Below, one piece after another: positions 1 to 8,953 of a stretch of 64,000 nucleotides of DNA (its first letter is position 1; every line of letters starts with the position of its first letter). The DNA is from Leptospira sp. (GTDB lineage Bacteria > Spirochaetota > Leptospiria > Leptospirales > Leptospiraceae), in the NCBI GenBank assembly GCA_027531445.1, contig JAPZRK010000046.1, positions 1-64,000 of the forward strand, written 5' to 3'. The notes under the pieces were generated by a model. That model had not been told where the DNA came from and made no database searches. It saw only the letters and a program-made list of their open reading frames with translations. Position numbers and translations under genes: made by a program.

Positions 1-589
1 TTCAACCAATGAAAATTTTAATGTTCTATCAGCACCCCAAATACTCACTTTGGATAACCAAGAAGCAGAGATCAACGTTGGACAAGACGTACCTGTCCGA
101 ACTCAAAATAGAAATGCAGGACTCGGTGGGGACAATGCGGTAACGGTTGCCAACTTTGAATACCGACCAACAGGGATTAAACTCAAATTTACTCCGCACA
201 TTAATAAAAACAATCGCATTACCTTGGACCTCTATCAAGAGATCAAAAACGTTGCAGGAATTTCTTCCGAAGCCACAGGTGGAAACCCAACATTTAACAA
301 ACGTGATATCAAAACAACCATTGTTGTGGACAATGTACAGACGATTGTGATTGGTGGGTTACTTTCCAACGACAAACAGAAAAAGGTTCAAAAAATACCT
401 CTGTTAGGTGAGATTCCGCTCATTGGAAATTTATTTCGACGTACTACAAATCAGTTAAGAAAAACCAACTTGATGGTTTTTTTGACACCACATATTCTAG
501 AAGACAGAGAAAAGTCTGATCGTATGACGATCCAGAAAAAGAATGAACAAGAAAGAATGTCGGAAGAGAGAGAAAAGAGACTAAGATGA
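1..589 (+). CDS. gspD: Type II secretion secretin GspD, C-terminal part
   Basis: This is the 3' end of the outer-membrane secretin through which the type II system exports folded proteins. The reading frame is open from base 2, so the N-terminal N0-N3 domains lie outside the window. What is visible is the end of the secretin homology domain. It has the NVLSAPQILTLDN stretch, the VGQDVPVRT stretch, the gate region and the strongly conserved VPLLGDIPLIGNLF-like segment (here IPLLGEIPLIGNLFR), then the final strand NLMVFLTPHIL. A charged tail of about 35 residues rich in Glu, Lys and Arg follows, the usual place for the pilotin-binding S-domain. The stop overlaps the gspE start (ATGA), so the two are probably translationally coupled. 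Confidence 0.93.
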   Translation, partial: STNENFNVLSAPQILTLDNQEAEINVGQDVPVRTQNRNAGLGGDNAVTVANFEYRPTGIKLKFTPHINKNNRITLDLYQEIKNVAGISSEATGGNPTFNKRDIKTTIVVDNVQTIVIGGLLSNDKQKKVQKIPLLGEIPLIGNLFRRTTNQLRKTNLMVFLTPHILEDREKSDRMTIQKKNEQERMSEEREKRLR

Positions 590-2262
590 GAAAGAGCTTA
601 GGGCAGATCCTTTTGGAAGATGGAATTCTGACTCCAAAGGATCTTGATGATATTACCAAACAACAAGAAAAAACAAATCTTCCCATCACTCACATCATAC
701 AAAAAAAAGGTCTTGCGTCAGAGATCGAGATTCTTCGTGCTCTTTCAAAATTACATAGATTTGAATTCGTAGAGAAAATCGAATTTCAGCCTAACGAAGC
801 TGTATATTCAAAAATTCCCTTAAAATTGATACAGAGATCCAAGATCATTCCTTTTTCGGTAGAAGGGGATCGAGTCAAAGTCGCGACGAGTGATCCAACG
901 GACCTTCACCCAATGGACGATATCCGGGCCTTTCTCAACGGCTACGATATTGAATTCGTTTTATCTCCAGAACAGGAGATTATGCGGATTGTTCATTCAC
1001 AGTTTGATAAAACAACGGCTGAAGCAAAAGAACTCATGGATGAGATGGATGGTTCTTTTGGCGACCTAACGGATGCATTTGAATCGGATGCTCTGGATTT
1101 GTCAAATGAGGCGCCTATCATCAAGATGGTGAATGTGATACTTTCGCAAGCTGTTTCAGAAAGAGCATCAGATATTCACATTGAACCATTTGAAAAAACA
1201 TTAATTGTCAGGTATCGTGTGGACGGAATTTTACAAAAAGTTTTGTCTCCGCCAAAATCCTATCTAGCTGGAATTTCGACTCGGATTAAAATCATGTCGA
1301 ACCTAAATATTGCAGAAAATCGTCTCCCGCAGGATGGGCGTATCAAGCTCAGGTTGGCAGGTAAGGATGTGGATGTGAGGGTTTCCATCATTCCATGTCA
1401 ATTTGGCGAACGTATTGTTATGCGACTTTTGAATAAAACGGATCAAAAGTATTCGATTTATAGTATGGGATTTACCGATGAAATTCTAAAAAATTTCAAA
1501 GAACTCATCTACAAACCCTATGGAATCATTTTAGTAACGGGTCCTACGGGTTCAGGAAAATCTACCACATTATACTCCGCGTTAATGGAGATAAATACCG
1601 AGGAAAGAAATATCATCACCTGTGAAGACCCAGTCGAATACCAAATCGATGGCATCTCTCAAATGCAAATGAGTGAAAAAATCGGTCTAACATTTGCTGC
1701 CGGACTTCGCTCCATTTTACGTCAAGACCCGGATGTGGTAATGGTTGGGGAGATACGTGATGAGGAAACAGCGAGAATTTCCATACAAGCTTCACTAACA
1801 GGTCACTTGGTGTTTTCAACACTTCACACCAACGATGCGGCATCGGCTGTGACACGTCTTGTCGATATGGGTATTGAACCTTATCTAATTACCTCAACGG
1901 TACTTGGATTTATGGCCCAAAGGCTCGTGCGTGTTATCTGTAAGGCATGTAAAGAACCGTATAAACCGACTGACAAAGATTTAGCTGGCCTCGGAATTGC
2001 AAGGAAAGAACTTAAAAATGGCGTCTTATATCGGGGAAAGGGATGCCCAGTTTGTTTGAATTCTGGTTATAAGGGAAGGACTGGAATTTACGAACTACTC
2101 GTCATGGATGATGATATTAAAAAGTCCGTTTTGCAAGGAGCGGATGCAAACAAGATCAAAGAAGTTGCGCTTAAGAACGGTCTTTTTACTTTACGTGACT
2201 ACGGAAAATATAAAGTAATCGAGGGCGTAACTACTCCAGAAGAAGTGATTCGGGTCGCCTAA
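586..2262 (+). CDS. gspE: Type II secretion ATPase GspE
   Basis: Cytoplasmic hexameric ATPase that drives pseudopilus assembly. At 558 residues it has the usual family length. An N-terminal GspE/MshEN-type domain (about 1-140) is followed by the N2E/CTE core. Walker A GPTGSGKST is at about 319-327, the Asp box (TCEDPVEYQ) follows, and the Walker B region RQDPDVVMVGEIRDEET is complete. The His box is also present (SLTGHLVFSTLHTNDA). Two CxxC pairs (CKAC and CPVC) near residues 455-490 form the zinc-binding subdomain that marks GspE and separates it from many retraction ATPases. It overlaps gspD by 4 nt and ends 3 nt before gspF. Confidence 0.96.
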   Translation: MRKSLGQILLEDGILTPKDLDDITKQQEKTNLPITHIIQKKGLASEIEILRALSKLHRFEFVEKIEFQPNEAVYSKIPLKLIQRSKIIPFSVEGDRVKVATSDPTDLHPMDDIRAFLNGYDIEFVLSPEQEIMRIVHSQFDKTTAEAKELMDEMDGSFGDLTDAFESDALDLSNEAPIIKMVNVILSQAVSERASDIHIEPFEKTLIVRYRVDGILQKVLSPPKSYLAGISTRIKIMSNLNIAENRLPQDGRIKLRLAGKDVDVRVSIIPCQFGERIVMRLLNKTDQKYSIYSMGFTDEILKNFKELIYKPYGIILVTGPTGSGKSTTLYSALMEINTEERNIITCEDPVEYQIDGISQMQMSEKIGLTFAAGLRSILRQDPDVVMVGEIRDEETARISIQASLTGHLVFSTLHTNDAASAVTRLVDMGIEPYLITSTVLGFMAQRLVRVICKACKEPYKPTDKDLAGLGIARKELKNGVLYRGKGCPVCLNSGYKGRTGIYELLVMDDDIKKSVLQGADANKIKEVALKNGLFTLRDYGKYKVIEGVTTPEEVIRVA

Positions 2263-2265
2263 TCT

Positions 2266-3492
2266 ATGCCACTTTTTACTTACGTTGCATTTAATAAAAA
2301 AGGCAAAGAAGAGAAGGGTATTGTTGATGCAAACAATGTCCAAGCCGCTAGGACAAAGTTAAAAAATAAAGGTCTTTATGTTAGATCTATCTCCGAAGAT
2401 CGAGAGAAAGAAGAAAGGGATCTATTTCCTTTTTTGTCAAAATTGTTATACAGAATTCCAAGAAAAGAGGTCGGGTTGTTTTCCAAAATGCTTGGGACTC
2501 TTTTAGGTGCCGGTATTCCTCTTGATAGATGTTTGATGTCGATCATTGACCAAGTAGAAAATGTATACTTAAAAAAAGTAATCATTGAAATGCGTGCAGA
2601 TATTACGGAAGGTTTATCTCTCTCCGATTCTATGAAAAAACATCCGACTGTTTTTCCAGATCAGTATCCATCTCTCATTGCCGTCGGAGAATCAACTGGA
2701 AATTACGAAGACACCCTACATCGTTTGGCGGAGCTCGAAGAAAAATCGGCAGAATTAAAATCCAAAGTTCAAGTTGCGATGATTTATCCTGTGATCATGG
2801 GAGCACTTTCTTTGGCAGTATCTGTTTTCCTACTCATTGTTGTAATTCCCCAGATAGAACAACTATTTGCTTCGTTTAACGCTACCCTCCCGCTAATTAC
2901 TCGTATAGTGATTGGTTTATCTTATTTTTTAACAAATTATTGGTTGTTTATCATTCTATTTATTCTCGCAGGATCACTTGGATTTGCCAAATGGAAAGGC
3001 ACTCCCAATGGAATCAAAGTCTGGGATCGATTTTTACTTCGAGTACCTGTTGTTGGCTCGTTGTTGAAAAAAGTGTTGGTATCCAATTTTGCAAGAAATT
3101 TATCTATCCTCCTGATGAATCGAGTCCCTTTGATCACATCTCTCAACATTGTGTCAGACGTAGTCAACCATACAGTCTTTCGGGAGGAAATCAGCGCGGC
3201 GGTTATCAAAATCAAAGAGGGAGGAAAACTATCAGATTCCCTTCAAGGCTCTCAAATTCTCTCTCAAATGGTGCTAGGAATGTTAAATGCTGGTGAGGCG
3301 TCCGATAAAGTACCCGAAATGATGACCAAATTATCAGAAATTTATGAAAGTGAAGTGGATACTGCAATAAAATCTTTGACCCAATCGCTAGAACCAATTA
3401 TGATTTTAGTGATGGGTGGAATTATATTTACAATCATGGCGGCGATCATGACGCCCATGTACAAACTCACACAAGAAATTCAAAATATGTAA
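2266..3492 (+). CDS. gspF: Type II secretion inner-membrane platform GspF
   Basis: Polytopic inner-membrane protein of the secretion platform, 408 residues as usual. Two T2SSF domains repeat the motif pattern. The first (about 70-195) contains the LLGAGIPLDRCL segment. The second (about 275-395) contains the matching LLMNRVPLITSLNIV segment. Three hydrophobic stretches are clear: about 168-192, 220-240 and 375-398. It is placed between gspE and gspG exactly as in canonical gsp operons, 3 nt after gspE and 17 nt before gspG. Confidence 0.95.
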   Translation: MPLFTYVAFNKKGKEEKGIVDANNVQAARTKLKNKGLYVRSISEDREKEERDLFPFLSKLLYRIPRKEVGLFSKMLGTLLGAGIPLDRCLMSIIDQVENVYLKKVIIEMRADITEGLSLSDSMKKHPTVFPDQYPSLIAVGESTGNYEDTLHRLAELEEKSAELKSKVQVAMIYPVIMGALSLAVSVFLLIVVIPQIEQLFASFNATLPLITRIVIGLSYFLTNYWLFIILFILAGSLGFAKWKGTPNGIKVWDRFLLRVPVVGSLLKKVLVSNFARNLSILLMNRVPLITSLNIVSDVVNHTVFREEISAAVIKIKEGGKLSDSLQGSQILSQMVLGMLNAGEASDKVPEMMTKLSEIYESEVDTAIKSLTQSLEPIMILVMGGIIFTIMAAIMTPMYKLTQEIQNM

Positions 3493-3509
3493 TCGAAAGA
3501 GGGTAAAGT

Positions 3510-3983
3510 ATGAAAAGAATTGGAACAAACCGAAAGAAAAGAGAAGGACTCACTTTGATAGAACTAACAGTGGTAATTTTGATTATTGGTTCACTCATGG
3601 GTATTCTTTATGCAGGTTTCAAAAATTTTGGTAGCGGCAATGACAGCCAAGCAAAGCTGAAGGTACAAAATGATAGCCGTATTCTTGAAATCAAACTAAG
3701 AGAATATTTTGATAAGTTCTCAAAATATCCATCTGAAGAACAAGGGTTACGTGCATTAGTGGAAAGACCAGAAGATGATGAAGTGGCTGCTGATTACGAA
3801 CCTTTGATCAGAGATAAGTCTGTGATGAAGGATCCTTGGGGAACCCCATATCAGTTAAAATTTGATGATAATAATTCCTATCAGATCATGACACTTGGTG
3901 CAGATAAAAAAGAGGGTGGCGAAGGTCGCAATAAAGACTTTAACATTCTGAATACAGAAGATTATCCTACCGCTCTAAAATAG
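3510..3983 (+). CDS. gspG: Major pseudopilin GspG
   Basis: Major pseudopilin that polymerises into the periplasmic piston. It has a 13-residue basic leader ending in Gly13, then a type IV prepilin core with Glu at +5 (GLTLIELTVVILIIG). The C-terminal half carries the GspG signature DPWGTPYQ followed by a loop rich in Asp, Gly and Asn (DNNSYQIMTLGADKKEGGEG), which in the family binds calcium. At 157 residues it is normal length. A GAGGGTAAAG ribosome site lies a few bases before the ATG. The stop is directly followed by the next start. Confidence 0.95.
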   Translation: MKRIGTNRKKREGLTLIELTVVILIIGSLMGILYAGFKNFGSGNDSQAKLKVQNDSRILEIKLREYFDKFSKYPSEEQGLRALVERPEDDEVAADYEPLIRDKSVMKDPWGTPYQLKFDDNNSYQIMTLGADKKEGGEGRNKDFNILNTEDYPTALK

Positions 3984-4613
3984 ATGAGATGGATTGGCAG
4001 GCAAAAAGCCAGCCGAGTTGGAGTTCGATCTGGTCTTACCTTGGTCGAACTCGTCATCGTCATACTTGTTATCGGGTTTTTAATGGTCTTTGTAGGTGGA
4101 ATCCTTCGAAACTTATTAGTTCCGACCACAGAAGATATTTCAGCTAAGTTATCAGAAGCTTTTAAGTTCGGAGCAGACAAGGCTCAACTTACAAATCAGA
4201 CAGTGGTTTTTAAATATGATTTTGATACTTCTGAATATCAATTTTTTATTTTAAAACGAGAAGAGGATGGTTTGGTCGAACAATCAATACTGAAGAAGAC
4301 TAAACTACCATTTTATTCTAAGATCATTAAGACGAGAGACTTTTCCGGGAAGGTTACCTACCAAGGAAAATTAAAGCTTCTTTTTACGCCACAAGGCACG
4401 GCTACAGATTTATTTCTATATTTGGGAAGTGAGTCTGAAATTAAAAAAACGATGCAAATTTATCGATATTCTGGAAAAATAAAAGTATATCCAGGTGAAT
4501 ATATATTGGAAGAAAAACTTTCAGATAGAAATAAAATCACGTATGGTCTTGATGAACGAGATGAACAAGCCGATCAAAATCAAAAAAATAATCCACCGAA
4601 AGCTTCCCGTTAG
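3984..4613 (+). CDS. gspH: Minor pseudopilin, GspH position
   Basis: A pseudopilin with a basic leader cleaved after Gly17 and Glu at +5 (GLTLVELVIVILVIG). The body of the 209-residue protein is not recognisable by eye beyond the N-terminal helix, so the name GspH rests on order: it is the first minor pseudopilin after GspG. It is longer than many GspH proteins and ends in a polar, Asn/Lys/Gln-rich tail. Its 3' end overlaps the likely gspI start by 53 nt in another frame. Confidence 0.8.
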   Translation: MRWIGRQKASRVGVRSGLTLVELVIVILVIGFLMVFVGGILRNLLVPTTEDISAKLSEAFKFGADKAQLTNQTVVFKYDFDTSEYQFFILKREEDGLVEQSILKKTKLPFYSKIIKTRDFSGKVTYQGKLKLLFTPQGTATDLFLYLGSESEIKKTMQIYRYSGKIKVYPGEYILEEKLSDRNKITYGLDERDEQADQNQKNNPPKASR

Positions 4614-5109
4614 ACGAGGATTTACTCTGATCGAAGTTACCATAGGCATGGTAATGGCTGCAGTAGCTATGACGTATACCTACAGCATGATAATTGATGG
4701 AATGAAGTATCAAAAACAAGCAGTTCAATTATCCAATGCAGTACATTTAGCAAAAATCAAAATGGCTCAAGTAGATTCTTCTACGACTATGCAATCTGAT
4801 ACTACCAAGGGAGCCGTTCCTGGTTTTCCAGGATATGAATTTATCACCGAAATCAAAGAAGAAGAGATGGATTTACTAAAAATGGCCGGCGGTCCCAATG
4901 CCGATGCCCTTAGAAAAAAAGCACCAAAAGATATGTTAGGTGATAAGGACGTTGGATTAAATGATTTGATGAAAAAAACAGGCAAGAATAAAACCTTTGA
5001 AACGGGTGGAATTCTTAAAGTATTTCGTGTGAAAGTAACAATTACATATCCGGATGGAGCGAAAAACAATTCATATATTGTTGAAACCTTTCGTTCCACA
5101 AAATATTGA
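4561..5109 (+). CDS. gspI: Minor pseudopilin GspI
   Basis: Minor pseudopilin, expected at the pseudopilus tip with GspJ and GspK. The start at 4561 gives a 20-residue basic leader ending RRG, then FTLIEVTIGMVMAAVAM with Glu at +5. The open frame extends back to an ATG at 4495, but that would add 22 residues ahead of an already complete leader and deepen the overlap with gspH, so the later start is preferred. A further ATG at 4552 is also possible. The stop overlaps the gspJ start (TGATG). Confidence 0.82.
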   Translation: MNKPIKIKKIIHRKLPVRRGFTLIEVTIGMVMAAVAMTYTYSMIIDGMKYQKQAVQLSNAVHLAKIKMAQVDSSTTMQSDTTKGAVPGFPGYEFITEIKEEEMDLLKMAGGPNADALRKKAPKDMLGDKDVGLNDLMKKTGKNKTFETGGILKVFRVKVTITYPDGAKNNSYIVETFRSTKY

Positions 5110-5741
5110 TGCGACTTAGGAGAGGATTCACACTCATAGAAATTTCCATCGTTGTGATGGTGTTGGGAAGTATATTCACGGGTATATTTACTGTTTTTTA
5201 TACTTCGAATAATATCGCTCGAAAGAGTGCATCCCAAAAGGGTTCAAATCGGAAAGATATTTTATACGCGATTGAAAATATTCGTCTAAGCATTGCGCGA
5301 ACTTACTTTATAGATAACCAAAGACGAGTGTTATTTGTAGGGAAATCCGAAGGAAATCCTGGAGAAAGAAATGATCGAATCGTTTTTTGTTCATCCAATC
5401 CCAATGCCGAGGAAGAGGATAGTGCTTCTGTGAGAGAAGTTTCATTTTACCTCAGAAAAATGGAAAATCCGAAACGCCCAGATCTGTATTATCTGATTCG
5501 AAGAGAAGATGAGATGGTAGACAATTTTCCTACCCAGGGCGGAATCGAACATATCCTCCTTGAAAATGTCAAAAGTTTTCAATTAAAGTATTCTGAACGT
5601 GGAGACAAATGGATTGAAGATTGGAATTCCCGAACTACAAAGAAGATACCACGTCTCGTTAGAATTGAAATCGTATCACTTGTTGGGAATGCCTTTTTAA
5701 AATATGAATCACTCGCGCATCCAGTTATACTCTTTAAATAG
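5109..5741 (+). CDS. gspJ: Minor pseudopilin GspJ
   Basis: Minor pseudopilin with a very short leader (MRLRRG) cleaved before FTLIEISIVVMVLG, Glu at +5. The ATG at 5109 overlaps the gspI stop by one base. A TTG one codon upstream (5106) is in frame but less likely. The body contains an extended soluble domain ending in a segment of alternating hydrophobic residues (RLVRIEIVSLV), as in GspJ. About 210 residues, normal for the family. The 3' end overlaps gspK by 38 nt. Confidence 0.85.
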   Translation: MRLRRGFTLIEISIVVMVLGSIFTGIFTVFYTSNNIARKSASQKGSNRKDILYAIENIRLSIARTYFIDNQRRVLFVGKSEGNPGERNDRIVFCSSNPNAEEEDSASVREVSFYLRKMENPKRPDLYYLIRREDEMVDNFPTQGGIEHILLENVKSFQLKYSERGDKWIEDWNSRTTKKIPRLVRIEIVSLVGNAFLKYESLAHPVILFK

Positions 5742-6804
5742 ACGAAGCCGAAAGGGTTTTATGGTCCTAGTTCTCATCATGGCACTAGGGTCCGCTTCCT
5801 TATTTTCAGCAAGCAAGTTCTTTCAAGATGCCGCTACTGAATACCAAATTGCAAAAACACAAGCAGATGGCTTTCGAGCACATATGCTTGCAAAAGCTGG
5901 ATTTATGGGTGCTGTTGGGGCTTTGAAAAAAATTCCTGAAGAGGTACTCTATCAATCTGGACTTGCTTTGGATCCACCGCCCATTCCTCTAGGAGGAGGA
6001 GTTATTTACTATACGATGAGTCCAGAAGATGGAAAAATCAATGTAAATTCACTCGTTAAAATTTATGACGATCAACCAAACCAGCGTTCCATCGAGATGA
6101 TGTCCCGATTATTCTTTCAATTTGGGCTCAAACGAGAAATGATTTTCCCTATTTTAGATTGGATTGATGAAAACCATACGGAAACTGGAAGCGGAGCCGA
6201 ACAATATTACTACTCGAGATTGAAGCCACCTCGTAAGATCAAAAATGCACCATTTTATAGTTTGTCAGAACTTCTAAATGTAAAAGGATTTGATCGTGCG
6301 ACCATTTATGAATCTCTCAAGCCCAAGGATTTTGACAAAAATAACTCTAGGGATTTTTTAACGGACGAAGAAAAGGCCCTCCGTTCCGATAAAGATTATG
6401 TGCTTTCAAATAACATAACGGCATATCTACCAGCGGGAGATGCCTATGATGATAGAATCAATATTAACGCGGCCCCTTATTTTGTTCTCATGTCACTTTC
6501 AGATTTTATGAATAAACGTGCAGCGATCAAGATTCTCAGATTAAAGTTACAAAAGGGTGGTTATATCAAAGAGCTCAAGGATCTTGAAAATGAACCGGAG
6601 TTTCAGATAAAGACATCAGGTGAACTTACGCTCTATAAGGAGCTAGCCGGTGAAGGAACTGAAGTATCAGGTGGAAGGATCAAGACCAAAGGAGAGGTTT
6701 ATAGGATAACGGGAGTTGGTATGATTAAGGACAAAGTGACTCGAAAAGTGACTGGTATCTTTGATCTCACAAACAATCAAATGTTATACTATACGGAAGA
6801 TTAA
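5704..6804 (+). CDS. gspK: Minor pseudopilin GspK
   Basis: The large tip pseudopilin, 366 residues. An 18-residue basic leader ends RKG, followed by FMVLVLIMALGSASLFSA. The residue at +5 is Val rather than Glu, which is the normal GspK hallmark. The body has the GspK helix-hairpin pattern: an EDGKINVNSL segment, WIDENHTETGSGAE, and a second DRININAAPYFVLMSL segment. These are the parts that in GspK form the SAM-like helical domains. The start lies inside the gspJ 3' end, so coupled translation is likely. Confidence 0.9.
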   Translation: MNHSRIQLYSLNRRSRKGFMVLVLIMALGSASLFSASKFFQDAATEYQIAKTQADGFRAHMLAKAGFMGAVGALKKIPEEVLYQSGLALDPPPIPLGGGVIYYTMSPEDGKINVNSLVKIYDDQPNQRSIEMMSRLFFQFGLKREMIFPILDWIDENHTETGSGAEQYYYSRLKPPRKIKNAPFYSLSELLNVKGFDRATIYESLKPKDFDKNNSRDFLTDEEKALRSDKDYVLSNNITAYLPAGDAYDDRININAAPYFVLMSLSDFMNKRAAIKILRLKLQKGGYIKELKDLENEPEFQIKTSGELTLYKELAGEGTEVSGGRIKTKGEVYRITGVGMIKDKVTRKVTGIFDLTNNQMLYYTED

Positions 6805-6805
6805 T

Positions 6806-8428
6806 ATGTTTTCTTTTGACCAATACTTAGCAATCGACTATGGTAGTACATTACTCAAAGGTGTATTATTCAAAAAAGTTTTAGGGAAAGTAACAATACT
6901 TAGAACAGAAAGTTTACCAGTTGTGCAGTTGGACGAAAATGAAGGCGATCCATATGAATATAATATCGTACGATTCATTCATTCCTTTTTCCCAGAAGAG
7001 AACAGATTTTTACTTAATTTAGGCATTCATAATTTATTTGTTCGTGATCTTTCTATCCCACTTTCGACTGAAAAAGCGATTCAAGAAGTTTTACCCTTCG
7101 AAGTAGAAAACTTGGTTCCCTACCCAATGGAGGAACTGGAAGTTATCGGAAAAACATGGAAGGTCGGAAAGGATGTGTCCGAGCTTATTTGTTTCAATGT
7201 TCATCATTCAGAGTTGAATCGTGCCTTACGTCCATTTGCAAAGGGAGATTTACAACTTTCTTGTCTCTCCTTGGATTCATTTGTAATTTCATCTATCGTC
7301 GCAAAGAACTATAATCTAACAATTCATGAAAAGTCCGTGCTCCAATTGGATATTGGAGGAAAATACTCAATTTTAAACATCTTGCAGGAAGGAAAACTTC
7401 GACATACCAGACAGATATATCTGGGCGGTGCCGAAATAACAGAGGAGATTGGTAAAATTTTAAAAATCGACATTCAGGATGCTGATACTTTCAAAAAATC
7501 AATCCCATTTTCCATCTTTGATTTGAACACTAATGTTGAAGTAGAACAAAAGTTTCTTTCAAATTCCGGAATTTCCGTTGCATTATTCAAAAAAATCAAA
7601 GAACTCATTCTTTCAAAAATTGAAGATCTTATTCACGAAATAGAAAACAGTATCTTTTCTTTAAATGAGCAAGAAAGACCTTCATTGATTTTGTTGTCAG
7701 GTGGTGGTAGTCTTTTTAAAGGTTTATTGGAGCATTTACAACTCCGCTTAAATCTTCCTGTTAGTCGTTATGACTTTATCGGGATCTCAGACCCAACACT
7801 CGTAACCGCGATTGGAACTGGAATTCATTTTGAAAGTAGAAACCAAGTTAATTTTCTTAAGACTGGTTTTGCAAAAAGAATCAATACCAATCGTTTTCGG
7901 TTTAGTTCATTTAAACCTCATTTAATTTTGGTAGCTATCTCGTTATTTCTTTTGTTAGGTGTGTTCGTAATCGGAATTATCCTCGATAATCGAAAGATCA
8001 CTGCCAATCGCAAAATACTTATTGAAAAATATAAAAACGGAATCGGTGGTGATATTGGAGAAGAGGAAGACGTAGTGACACTGGCCGCCGATAAGTTGAA
8101 AGCAGAACGAAAGAAAACTGAAATTTATCGATTGTTTTTATCTAAAGAAAGTATCTTAGATGTGATGAACGAAGCGTCTGAGCAGTTTCCAAGCAATGAG
8201 TCTTTACCTTTCCTTTTAGATCAGTTTAAGTTCGAAGAAAATGAAATTCAAATTTATGGATTTGTCAATGAATTTAGTGAGATCGGTATTATCCAATCTG
8301 CCTTGGAAAAATCGGAAAAATTCACGAACGTGCAGGTATTAAATAAAAGGCTAATCAGTTCTGCCAGCAAATTTAAAGTTAGTTTCCAGATAAAAATGAA
8401 TATTGTCATTCCAAAGGACGAAATCTGA
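6806..8428 (+). CDS. gspL: GspL-type secretion assembly protein with actin-like domain
   Basis: Inner-membrane linker expected to recruit GspE. The start at 6806 is one base after the gspK stop. An in-frame ATG at 6761 lies inside gspK and is less likely. Residues 1-360 look like the actin/PilM-like fold: YLAIDYGST at the start, VLQLDIGGKYSILNI in the middle and LILLSGGGSLFKGL later. A single membrane helix follows at about 372-394, then a periplasmic part with a coiled region and a ferredoxin-like end. At 540 residues it is longer than common GspL proteins (about 400), resembling a PilM-PilN fusion. The stop and the gspM start overlap as TGATG. Confidence 0.82.
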   Translation: MFSFDQYLAIDYGSTLLKGVLFKKVLGKVTILRTESLPVVQLDENEGDPYEYNIVRFIHSFFPEENRFLLNLGIHNLFVRDLSIPLSTEKAIQEVLPFEVENLVPYPMEELEVIGKTWKVGKDVSELICFNVHHSELNRALRPFAKGDLQLSCLSLDSFVISSIVAKNYNLTIHEKSVLQLDIGGKYSILNILQEGKLRHTRQIYLGGAEITEEIGKILKIDIQDADTFKKSIPFSIFDLNTNVEVEQKFLSNSGISVALFKKIKELILSKIEDLIHEIENSIFSLNEQERPSLILLSGGGSLFKGLLEHLQLRLNLPVSRYDFIGISDPTLVTAIGTGIHFESRNQVNFLKTGFAKRINTNRFRFSSFKPHLILVAISLFLLLGVFVIGIILDNRKITANRKILIEKYKNGIGGDIGEEEDVVTLAADKLKAERKKTEIYRLFLSKESILDVMNEASEQFPSNESLPFLLDQFKFEENEIQIYGFVNEFSEIGIIQSALEKSEKFTNVQVLNKRLISSASKFKVSFQIKMNIVIPKDEI

Positions 8429-8952
8429 TGTTGGATAGATTAACTGAGAGGGAGCGATTATCTGTTTTTCTTGCGGCCTTATTCGTTGGAATTTTAGGGC
8501 TTTATACTATTTTATCTTTTTTTGTAGATCTTCGGAATCGACTGACTGATGAAATCTATGAAACAAGATCCCAAGCAACAGAAATTGATCGTTTGATTCG
8601 AGAATACAATTACCTAAAAAGTTTACAGACGGGTGGAAGCGAAGAAGATGTAAGCGTCATGTATTCCAAACTGGATCAGATTATGGTTCGGTATAACCTA
8701 AAAGACAAAGTTCAGACGATGAAAGATTCGACTACCCCAATTCGAAAAGAGTATACTCGTATATCAATTGATATATCTTTTCGATCTGTTCTATTACAAG
8801 ATGTCATCAAAATGATTTACGATATTGAGAAGAATAAACAAGTCCAAGGAAAAGTAGACTATTTGACCTTTCGAAAGCCCTTTTCCGAAAAAGATGTATA
8901 TGATGTAACAATCAAAGTTTCATCTTACAATCGAAATTCAAAAGGAAAATAA
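8428..8952 (+). CDS. gspM: GspM-type secretion protein
   Basis: Small bitopic inner-membrane protein, 174 residues. A short cytoplasmic start (MLDRLTERERLSVF) leads into a helix at about 14-32, then a periplasmic coiled segment (residues 35-70) and a compact C-terminal domain. This is the layout of GspM/PilO proteins, and its position after GspL fits. Sequence identity to named GspM proteins is not obvious by eye, so the call relies on layout and position. Confidence 0.78.
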   Translation: MLDRLTERERLSVFLAALFVGILGLYTILSFFVDLRNRLTDEIYETRSQATEIDRLIREYNYLKSLQTGGSEEDVSVMYSKLDQIMVRYNLKDKVQTMKDSTTPIRKEYTRISIDISFRSVLLQDVIKMIYDIEKNKQVQGKVDYLTFRKPFSEKDVYDVTIKVSSYNRNSKGK

Positions 8953-8953
8953 G

